Source: Tetraselmis striata
Lineage: Eukaryota; Chlorophyta; Chlorodendrophyceae; Chlorodendrales; Chlorodendraceae
Assembly (NCBI GenBank): GCA_006384855.1
Contig: VCJN01002961.1
Span: 1-64,000, forward strand
Length of the DNA stretch: 64,000 nucleotides
Reading direction: 5' to 3'
Shown: positions 1 to 8,749 of the stretch, piece after piece
How the letters are laid out: every line of letters starts with the position of its first letter
Numbering within the stretch: the first letter of the stretch is position 1
Notes under the pieces: generated by a model
Databases searched by the model: none
The model's input: the letters and a program-made list of their open reading frames with translations, nothing else
Told to the model about the DNA's origin: nothing
Translations under genes and position numbers: made by a program

Positions 1-271
1 CCGGCGCAGTCAAACTCCCAGGGGTTGTAGAAGTACGCGGGTCTGGCAGAACAAGAAGGCTCAGCAGTGGGGCGCAACCCCATGCGCAGTACGTAGAGCG
101 ATCAGCGCGAGCTGCCATTGCCCCGGGCCGAACCGGCGCGTTGGGACAGTACCTCGTACACGCCTGTGGTGTGGTCCTCGGTCCGGTTCAGACCGGTATA
201 CAAGCTCTACAACATCGGATGATGACATCCACATCCGATCGGCACCTTTTCCGAGCTTGATACCTCAACAT

Positions 272-341
272 GGTTTCGGAGCTAAGGTGGCGAGCCTGTG
301 CGGCAAAAGACCGGGGTTCAATTCCCGCTTGACGCATTTCA
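272..341 (+). repeat. tRNA-like segment with A and B boxes, copy 1
   Basis: Bases 279-290 read GAGCTAAGGTGG, one mismatch from the Pol III A-box consensus TRGYNNARNNGG. Bases 315-325 read GGTTCAATTCC, an exact match to the B-box consensus GGTTCRANNCC. The spacing is that of a tRNA gene. The T-arm stem pairs over only about three or four base pairs, and no clean cloverleaf or acceptor stem can be drawn, so this is a tRNA-derived element or pseudogene and not a working tRNA. Its first 11 bases recur elsewhere in the window. Confidence 0.6.
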
Positions 342-666
342 AGATTTCATGGGTTCTCTATCCTCCGCTATATCCGACGGAAGTCCGATTCGCATCTTAC
401 GGTGGTGCGATCATCAATTCCCAAGATTCTCCTACATCAAGGCTCAAGTGCGGATGATTATGGCTCCTATGGCTCAGGTCCTTGGATCTCTACCCAAACC
501 TTCCGGTCTTCCCTCTCGGAACCAGGAGGGGTGTTGGGACAGTATCTCGTACAGTCCTGTGGTGTGGCCCTCGGCCCGGTTCAGATCGGTATACAAGCTC
601 TAAAATATCGGATGATGACATCCAAGTCCGCAATCGGGACCTTTTCCAAGCTTGATATCTCAATAT

Positions 667-736
667 GGTTTCGGAGCTAAGGTGGCGAGCCTGTACGGCA
701 AAAGACCGGGGTTCAATTCCCGCTTGACGCATTTCA
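667..736 (+). repeat. tRNA-like segment with A and B boxes, copy 2
   Basis: This is the second copy of the tRNA-like segment, 395 bases downstream of the first. The A box lies at 674-685 and the B box at 710-720, both identical to copy 1. A few substitutions between the copies (for example TGTGCGG to TGTACGG) show they are separate copies that have begun to diverge. Confidence 0.6.
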
Positions 737-939
737 AGACTTCAAGGGTTCTCTATCCTCCGCTATATCCGGCGGAAGTCCGATTCGCATCTTACGGTGA
801 TGCCATCATCAATTCCCAAGATTCTCCTACATCAAGGCTCAAGTGCGGATGATTATGGCTCCTATGGCTCAGGTCCTTGGATCTCTACCCAGACTTTCCG
901 GTCCTCCCTCTCCTCGGAGAACATGGTATCTCAACATGT

Positions 940-1083
940 CTCCAAAACCATGTTGAGATATCAAGCTCGAAAAAGGTGCCGATCAGACTTGGGTGTCATC
1001 ATCCAATATTGTAGAGCTTGTATACCCGTCTGAACCGGAACGAGGACCACACCACAGGACTGTACGAGGTACTGTCCCAACAC
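940..1083 (-). repeat. Inverted partial copy of the 395-bp repeat
   Basis: The reverse complement of 940-1083 matches the leading part of the direct repeat, from the GTTGGGACAGTACCTCGTAC region through the segment before the tRNA-like box (compare 140-270). The cluster is therefore two direct copies plus one inverted fragment, as in foldback or nested insertions. Confidence 0.75.
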
Positions 1084-1909
1084 GGCGGCTGTGCGTCTGA
1101 TGCGCGTGGAGGTAGTGGTGCGGCCTCACACATGCGATGGTCGCCGGACACTGAATCGGCAGTGTAAATTTCTGCACAATACGTACCAGCTACAAACAAC
1201 AAGATTCTATGCGCCTCTACGGACGTGGATCGTGCACACCGGTGTCGGCGCGCACAGGCTGGCGTCGTTGTAGGCGCCAGTACCACCTTAATGCGACGGC
1301 TGTTCCTGCCGCTGAGGGACCTGGCCTTCAAAGGGCCACATGCGGCGGGTATAGCGGATTCTATGCAGTTTCACGAACCCGAGCCATGAGAGCGCAAATT
1401 ATGCAGCGATGCCCTAATTTATGTTGTGACGTATTTCAAACTTCAAAAACGTACCAGCTTGTTGCATGACTGTCCTGGCGCATGCCATGCGCCAAGCAAG
1501 CAGGCGCCGGGATCAGCCGGTGGGCGCAGGCTCCCGCAGCTGAGCCCCCCACCCACCCTTTCCAACGGTGCATCCCGGATGGTGTAGTGGGACACAACTG
1601 CCCGGAAGCGATGAATAGCGCGCATGGTCCCTGCTGATGCGCTAAATTAGTTGCGTTACAGAGGGATTTGAAATGCCTAGTAGCTATGATCCTGGTGGCT
1701 ATGGCGAACTTAATGGTACACACCGCTACTGCCGCGGAGGGTCGTGAAGCTGCAATATGCTACATGGCTGTGGGCTACTGCGGCCGGTACCTGGAGGCGG
1801 CGGTGCCTGCCACGGGCCTGCGCCTGCGCTTATTCCTGATGGTTCCAATCTGCCCATGCATGGATAATGTAACTGCCTACCCGCCAGAGCGGCCTATCGG
1901 AACTAAGCG
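1084..1909. other. Non-coding flank of the nucleotidase gene
   Basis: No ORF here has convincing protein character. The right part is the 3' flank of the minus-strand nucleotidase gene. On the minus strand a TGTAA word (1660 to 1656), the green-algal type poly(A) signal, lies about 250 bases past the stop codon. That word is common by chance, so it is only weak support. Confidence 0.4.
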
Positions 1910-4900
1910 CTACACCACGACCTGCTCAGCAATGACACCCGGGTGCGACGCCCGCCGCATCTCGTGCACATTTATCAATCCGCTGCCGTCGAGGTCATAC
2001 GACGACATGATCTGGTCCACCAGCTCGTCCTCCACCGGGCAGCCGAGCACGCGCTCGGCAAAGTCGTGCACTTGCTGCCGGTTGAGCACGCCGTTGTGCT
2101 CGATGTCATACAGGTACCCGGTGAACAGCACCGAGGCGACCATGTCCACCTTGCTCACGCGGCCGTCGCCGTCTAAATCACACTTGTTGAAAACCTGGCC
2201 AGGGGCGGCGGATCGGTGTCGGTGGCCGGGACAAACGCACACGCCAAGGACATGCCGATCCCAGCGCGCCGCCATGCATGCAGACAACCAAGCGGTACGT
2301 TGCGCTCCGCGCACCTGGTCTACCACAAACTCCGGGTCAAACTTGGCCTTGGCCGCATTTATGAAGTCGTCGCGCGTGACATACTCCGAGCCGCTGTTCA
2401 GCTCGCTCCAGCCACCCATCATCAGCCACATAAGCCGCGAAAAGTAGTTCACAATCACCATTTTGCACGGAATGCCGTCGTTTGGCAGGAACGGCAGCGT
2501 CTTTGCAAACTCCTTCATCGGCTTGATGTTGTCGATGCCCTAGAGGTATAAGCGGTGCCAGTCGCCGGCAGTCAATGGCTATGCCGCTCCGGAACGGGTC
2601 GACGGCTGAGCCGCTCGAGATGACAGGGTGAGGAGGAAAGGGTTACCCCACCTGCAGGTGGATGAGCGTGACGACGATCGAGTACGTCGCGTCCATGTCG
2701 ATGGGTTCGTTCCTAATGTGCGTCACCTGCATGGTCTCTTCGCAGAACCGCATTTCGTCGTCCATCTGGACCATTCGCGGGGTGTGGGGGGGACGGGTAA
2801 GATGACCGACGGTGTCATGGACCGGGAGGGGCTACGCCTGACACAAGCAGCGTGCCATGCTGGGCTGTGCTGGGCAGGGCAGGCCGCGGAGGCCGCACCT
2901 GCATGAACCCCCCGTACTCGACCGCCGGGCTCTTGAAGGCGCCCGAGCGCGTATAGGCCACGATGTCCGACACCACGCGCCCCGGCATCTCTACGCACAC
3001 AAGCTCGTTGTTGAAGGGCATCTCTGCCTCCAGGTCCGACAGGAAGAAGAATTCCGTGTCGTCGGGGTAGTCGCGGTTCGAGCGGATGCCGCCGCCTGCC
3101 GGGGACCCGGGGGACCGACCGGCTCAGACGCCGCCGCTACGATGCGCCGCTAGACAGACACACAGACAGAGTCGCGCGAGGGGATGGGGCCCGTCCCACC
3201 GTTGAACAGGCAGCCATCGCAGAGGAAGCCATCGCGCATGGCGGAGCATAAGAGCGAGCCGACGGTGGTCTGCTGGAACCGCGAGTTCTTGCTGCTGAGC
3301 TTCACGCCCGCGGGCACCGGGCACAGCGGCGCGCGCTTGACCTGGGCGGCGGGGAGAGACGCCATGAGGACGTGGTACCCAGCATAGCGCCGAGCAGAGC
3401 TCTGAATACACGAGCGTGGAACCCGTGGAATGCCCGGCGGCGGGAAAGCGAGGGGCGTTCGGCGCGTTGCACGTGGAGGTGGTTACCTCGTCCACCCGCT
3501 GGTAGTGGCCAGCCACCCGCTCGCTCACTTGCGGGTCGGCCGGGAAGTCCATGGCATCCACCAGTGCTGCCCGCACTTGGGGGATGGTTGTCTCCGGGGT
3601 CTCCCAAATCACGTCCACGACCGCGATATACTCCGCCTCCGCCCCGGCCTACGGGAGGACGCCCCGACGCGGCATTGCAATGAGGACGGCGAGCCCTGAC
3701 TAAAGAACAACAACAAAAAATATGCGCACGGCGCGCGCGACAGCGGCGGACAGGAGCCGCACACACCTTGATTATCTTGCACCCCGCGTGCCGCTCGTAC
3801 ATGACTTCGTGGTCGTGCCCACCCAGGATAACCCTCAACGGGGACAGCTTGCCCGCTCTGTGCTCCTGCTGCTGCCAGCGTGCCCCCGCCGGCCCCCACT
3901 GCTTTGCCAGCTCGACATCCAGCGGCATGTCCTATCACGTGCGTGCATGTGCAAGCGGCGCGTGAGGGGCCTGGCGGCTGCATGCTGAGTCCCAGAGAGG
4001 CCTGTGCGCATGGGCCGGCGAGCATGGAACGCGGGGGAGGCGGGGCGGCACCTGGTGCGTCATGGGAATGACGGCATCAACCCCCATGTCCGACATAACG
4101 CCCCATGCCCGCTCAAACGCCGCGGCTACTGGCTCGATAACGGCGTCCCCATAGGATCCTTGACGGTAGAGCCCCGGATCCTCTGTGAGCAGGCCCAGCA
4201 AGCCTACGCGGCGCTCCTAGCAGGGCACCCAGGCGCTAGGAATCAGCACCACGCGCTCGGGTGGAAAGGTGTGTCGGAGGATATCGGCGGGAGTGTCTGT
4301 GAGGGGAAAGTCGGTCACCTGGCCGCCGCCACGCACGGTGATCACATCCCACTCCGGGAGCGGGGGAATGCTGTCGGTCGGGAGCGCCATGTTGGTGCTA
4401 ATCCACTTAAACCTGCTCTCCTTGATGCGGTTGAGCATGTCCGGGAACGGAACGTCGCACTCGTGGTTGCCGAAGCAGACGTGAGTCAAGCCGGTGGCGT
4501 TCATGACGTCAACGCAGCCGTGCCCCTGATCAAGGCCTGCCGCCGGCAATACGCATACAGTAAGTAAGATCGGCCGGTATCGCGGTTGATATCGCTACCG
4601 CCCTGATCCTGCAGACAGGGGGGCGCGGGCGGCAGCCCCACCTGACAACAGGCTGGGGGCCAAGAAGTCGCCGGCGAGCGTGACTATCGTGTTGTCCCCG
4701 TTCGCGTGTGCGTCGATGCACGCTTTCATGTGGGGGTAGTGATCGAGGATATAGACGTCGTTGATCGCAAATATCCGCAGCGTGCACGCGTCGGGGTCCA
4801 GCGGCGGCACGCTGCAGAGCGGGTAAGGCATCGCCCCTTGCTGGCAGTCCTGCGCATGGGGGGGGTCCCACCCATCGAGCGCGGTGAGAGTGGGACCCTA

Positions 4901-5326
4901 AACCCCTGCGCAGACGTAGTAATGGGAATGAAACACCGGGCGGCCCGCCTCAAGCCGAGACACACCTCGCCGTACGGATCAAGGCACAGATCCGTGTAGT
5001 CAGCCTGCTCCAGGGTGTCGTAGATCGAGCCTGTGTGAACGAGTTCCGCGGTGAGGGGATGGGTATGGGGAGGGTAGCGTTCCCAGCCGAATGCGGCATG
5101 TAAGCCCAGGGGGTGCCCGCGCAGCACGCTGCCCCTCACCGGAAAGGCTAAAGTTCTTGTCGGGCACGCGCGCGGGGTCGGACGGCGTCTCCGGCGCCAT
5201 CGCCGCCAGCGGCCCCACCGACCTCCGGCGCGCCGTTTTCCGCACCGCAGCTCTAGCATCTACAAAGTGGCTCCGAGACGGGTTGGCGCACGCGGAGCTG
5301 GAGGGCGAGGTGGCGGAGAGCCGCAT
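1910..5326 (-). CDS. 5'-nucleotidase-type metallophosphoesterase with C-terminal EF-hands
   Basis: Likely hydrolyses a nucleotide or cyclic phosphate at a two-metal centre and responds to calcium. Exons, 5' to 3': 5326-5140, 5030-4966, 4840-4642, 4536-4052 (minus 4228-4217, separate entry), 3931-3767, 3648-3487, 3341-3200, 3095-2899, 2765-2652, 2539-2315, 2194-1910; about 737 residues. All junctions are GT-AG with consistent phase. Metal-site motifs appear in family order: INDVY, AGDFLAPS, CFGNHECD, GGHDHEV. The 5'-nucleotidase C-terminal domain follows (LFNGGGIRSNRDYP). The last two exons form an EF-hand region: loops DLDGDGRVSKVD and DLDGSGLINVHE are canonical and the middle one, DIEHNGVLNRQQ, is degenerate. 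The first metal motif has Tyr where many family members have His. No signal peptide or membrane segment is visible. The start (5326 or 5200) is uncertain. Confidence 0.87.
4217..4228 (-). other. 12-nt in-frame stop segment inside the nucleotidase exon
   Basis: On the minus strand the exon reads through IPSAW, then GTGCCCTGCTAG, then the conserved RRVGLLGLLTEDP. The 12 bases start with GT, end with AG and carry an in-frame TAG. Removing exactly them gives a continuous family-like sequence. A 33- or 36-nt intron starting at one of the GTG codons just upstream and ending at the same AG would also keep the frame but would drop residues. A 12-nt spliceosomal intron is below known minima, so a sequence error or a real nonsense lesion is possible. 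Confidence 0.5.
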
Positions 5327-5980
5327 CCGCTTCCCGCGGATCCCACTGGTGGAACAGCCACAGGCGGCTGAGGGGGAGAGCGAGCCATGCTGCACAGGCT
5401 GGGCGCTTAGGGGCGGGCATCGTGCACTTAACCCCCCCCCCCTTTGTATATGAGATGCAGCTGATGTGACTGGCATGATGAAACCGTCAGAGGCAAGCAT
5501 AGTTCCCGTAGGTGCATCGGTGTATGCCTTAGGGGAGGAGAGGGCGTTGCCGGGTGCACCCCGCTTGTGTCCCAGGGGCCAGGTGCGCATCTGTGCGTGG
5601 TGTGCGGGATGCACGTGGCGCTGGCCGAGCGCATGCGTACGTCCGCAGCCCCCAGCTCGGGTTCAGGGTTGGACCGCCGGCTGCGACTGAGCAAACACGA
5701 AAGCCGCCGCGGCGTCTCACCTGTCATCGTACGACGACTTGCACGCGCGGGAGCTGCCGCAGCTCCCCAGCGTGTCATTCAGGCCTCCAACACCTGCAGG
5801 TGAGGCAAGCGCGTCAGTCGACGCAGCGAGGGTGCTAGCAGGACGGTGCGCATCCTTTTTCTGGGTGTATGTGAGCAGCCACAATGGCGCGGGTGACTCA
5901 CAGGTGGGGCAGTCCCCCTCTTCGGGGGGGCTCTCCGCCGGGAGCTGCGGCAGGAACGTCGCCAGCGCCATGCCACCCAT
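5262..5980 (-). CDS. Possible DUF1499-like N-terminal exons, apparently truncated
   Basis: Two exons join in phase: 5980-5902 (begins MGGMALATFLPQLPAE) and 5793-5721, giving CPTCVGGLNDTLGSC followed by RACKSSYDDR. This cysteine pattern with SSYDDR resembles the start of DUF1499-domain proteins of algae and plants. A third piece starting at 5367 (RLWLFHQWDPREADAAL) continues in phase and looks like the next part of that domain. It runs into a stop near 5262, inside the presumed first exon of the nucleotidase gene. It could be a truncated gene, the true 5' end of a fusion with the nucleotidase, or a gene whose later exons I cannot see. Confidence 0.35.
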
Positions 5981-7803
5981 GGTCTCGCGTCTACCAGCCG
6001 CGCATATGGTGCTTGTACCCCGTGACTCTGTAGGCGGAACAAGAGAGGAGAGATGGGGGGATCCAGTCAGCAGGGGACAGGGTGGGTGGACAGTTCGCCC
6101 GCAAGCCTTCCGACCGCGCGCGGGCAGCAAAGGCGCCGTGCGCGCTTGCCTGTGGGATTTTGCGGCTGGGTGATGTCGAGGGCGCTGGTCGAGTGGAGGC
6201 CGCCTCGAAGCGGGCAGCACGAGAGAAGCAGCTGTGGCGGACCAGTGGCGCGTGTGTGGAAAGCGGCCCTTGCTTGGCGAGCGTGCCTGGCCAGCCCGCC
6301 AGGCGCGGGCGGGTGCGCAACCGCAGCTGTCGCCATGAAGCGACGACCGACGCCGACGTCCAGCGAGTGGTTCAGGCAACCTCTGCGTCGGTTCGCACAG
6401 GCAGCTACTGGGTCAGTCGGTGCCACTGTAGGTGGGGACCCGCTACCGTTGTCCCGTCAACTCCTACCTGTCGCGGCGCTAGCAGCAACGCCAGCCGGGA
6501 ATGTACAGCCGTGATATACTGACAGCAAATCGTCCCGCCCGGCGCTTAAACGGGGCGCGCCTTAAAACAGCTCAACAGGCGGCAGGCTTTGCCGCTGCGC
6601 AGGACGGCGGCGCTGGCAAGCAAACAGCGGCAACGAGGGAGGACAGATAGCAGCGACGAGGTGCAAGCGAGGGAATTACTAGGGGTAACCTTGTTTCGAT
6701 GGGCGAGAAGGGTATTAACGAGAGACGCCGAGGGGTATGGGCTGGGCGAACACAATAAAGCGAAAAGCGGGGTTGCGCGCCCCTCCTGCCCCCTCCCCCC
6801 AACCACCCGAAGTGCAGGATCAGCCGTGCCCGTCGCACTGCGGGACAGCCAGCCAGCCAACAACAGACGACCGACGGGCGAAGTCCAGTGGTCTAGTAGT
6901 ATTCACACCTGTATTCCCTACGCACTGGCACAGCGTTCCCCGCGGATCACGAGCTGGCTGCTCTAGGCAGCAGGGGCAGCGCGAGGGTAATCTCCAGTCC
7001 GCGGAGGGAGCTGATGACTGCGATGATGGCGCGGTCTTCTGAACTCTCCGTCACGTGAGGAGCCGAGATCTCGAATCTATACGACTTCAGTACTCCGGCT
7101 TGCTGCCTGGCTGGGCACCGGCCCTGCGCGCGCAGCAATCATTTCAAAGCAACGGTCCCCGCGTGCTCGTCAACCGCGGAACCTGATGAACACGGCCCGA
7201 AAGCGACAGCCGACAGGCGGTGTGCCAGCACAGCGCGCGGAGCAGATCTTGGGATCGACCAGATATCGGCGAACGCAAAAGAAACCGGCGCGTAGCCCCT
7301 GGTATATGCATGCTACCGGTTACTGCTTTAGTTAGATGTATACCAATAAGCGACTTCCAGAATTATATTCATCTATGATATCAATTCTTATTGCCCGTAT
7401 TATTAATAATACTGGCAATGTAGTGTAATTTGTTTCTACTGTATTATATAGTACATTATTTCATTTCGACCAGTCGTTTCGACGCGATATTGTGCGACGA
7501 ATATGTGCTGCCAGTCTGGCGCGTCGATGAGCTGTCGAACCAAACTTTCTCAGCTACGAGGTACTGATACTAAACATATTAAGTACGCTATAGGATGAGT
7601 ACTACCTGTAGCTTGCTGTATTTTAAATGATGGCTAGGAATAGTCGCTCTAGATCTAGACGACTCTCCAGTCTATAGTATACAGGTTCGTGAATTAGAAC
7701 AGAAAAGGAGATCAGAATAAAATAGAATTGGGGGAGTGTAGGGTTTGCTGAACTCCCATACAATAGAATACAATCCAATCGAATAGAATATATAAACATA
7801 ATA

Positions 7804-7866
7804 TAGGCGATCAGGAAATCACCCGAAAAGGCAAAAGGAAACGTCCACTACATTAACTGCGAGGTG
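7804..7866 (+). repeat. Dispersed repeat, copy A
   Basis: About 63 bases (core GGCGATCAGGAAATCACCCG, then AGGAAACGTCCACTA) match segments at 36878-36955 and 61222-61306 in the same orientation. Similarity extends over 60-80 bases with roughly one change in five. No coding frame is shared. Likely fragments of one element family. Confidence 0.7.
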
Positions 7867-8124
7867 GAAGCATCAACAGAAGAGGGTGCGGAATGAGCAC
7901 GCACGGGCAGACGCATCAGACTTGGCCGTCTGCACTCCGGCAGAGAGAATGCCGCCCAAGGTACCATGCACACAAGCAGAGACCCGCTGCAACAACTAAC
8001 CCCCGCCGCGTGCGCGACAAGTGATGGCGAAACTCGGCGGGTTGGCTGGCGACAAAGTTCCGAAGAGCTTGCACGGACTGACCACGAATGAAGCATGAAG
8101 TCGGGGCGGAAGGGTCGCCATGGA

Positions 8125-8190
8125 AGTTGCGCACAGCAAGCACTGTGAGATTCAGATGTGACGTAAATGTGCCCTACTGGTGACGAACGA
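8125..8190 (-). repeat. Inverted copy of a short element also at 16.7 kb
   Basis: On the minus strand this region reads TTCGTCACC, a short spacer, then GTCACATCTGAATCTCACAG. The same two blocks occur on the plus strand at 16690-16724 with a spacer about 14 bases shorter. The matching words on opposite strands suggest ends of one small transposon or MITE family. Confidence 0.55.
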
Positions 8191-8394
8191 CGACATACGG
8201 GGACGATACGGGACGGACGAGGGACGTGGATTTCATACCCAGTAGCGACGACTATCGCGCGCGACCTGTAAAGTACTATATGAATTTCTCGTTTCCATAA
8301 TTTCATCAAATTGATATGCGCACGCGGGCTCGCGTGTCGCCCGCCGACGCGGAGCACCCGGGCTAAGTACAGGCGGATGTACGCACTCATTGCA

Positions 8395-8464
8395 CATCGC
8401 CGCACATCGCTGACCGCACATCGCTGACCACTGACCCCGCGGTGTGCCGCGATGTGCGGCACGA
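8395..8464. repeat. Short direct and inverted CGCACATCGC repeats
   Basis: The word GCACATCGC is repeated three times in 8395-8430, and its complement GCGATGTGC follows at about 8450-8460, so the transcript could fold into alternative hairpins. It lies about 300 bases upstream of the zinc-finger gene on the plus strand. Function unknown. Confidence 0.55.
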
Positions 8465-8749
8465 CGGGCGGAGGTGTGGGCGGATGTAGGTGGTACGGTA
8501 GGTGGTAGGCGGTAGGTGGTGTTCGTAGGTGCGCGTTTTAATGCAGCCGCCCTAACTGCTGATGATTGTGTAACGCCCCAGCACGCGCATGAAGTATGGG
8601 GTCGCCTCACGGTCACCGCCGCTCACCGTTGAATCAAGCGCGGACAGCCGCGCACTCGCATCTGTGTTGCCTGCCGGTGGTGGGTTACATCCACCCCAAC
8701 TCTCAACCCCCCCCCCCCCCCCCCCCGCCCCTCGCGCGCGGCAGCAGGC

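Larger units (their letters stand above)
140..905 (+). repeat. Two tandem copies of a ~395-bp repeat
   Basis: Copy 1 (about 140-532) and copy 2 (about 533-905) are near-identical over their length; matching landmarks are offset by 393-395 bases. Both begin with a GTTGGGACAGTA word and both carry a tRNA-like segment (separate entries). The short ORFs here are translations of this repeat and not genes. The unit looks like a tRNA-related (SINE-like) element or the end of a larger element. No protein-coding signal is seen. Confidence 0.85.
5981..8749. other. Intergenic stretch with AT-rich island
   Basis: I see no gene. Bases 6000-7150 are GC-rich, with ORFs of no recognisable character on both strands. 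Bases about 7300-7860 are clearly AT-rich against the surroundings and contain short palindromes such as ATTATTAATAAT; they may be an inserted element or a spacer. Two small repeats at 7804-7866 and 8395-8464 are listed separately. Short GGTAGGTGGT-like repeats lie at about 8480-8530. Confidence 0.5.

Noticed and set aside
272..341. Functional tRNA gene
   Set aside because: A and B boxes are present, but the acceptor stem, anticodon arm and full T stem cannot be formed.
1668..2447. 259-codon plus-strand ORF opposite the nucleotidase
   Set aside because: It is antisense to the EF-hand and C-terminal exons, which carry clear family motifs on the minus strand.
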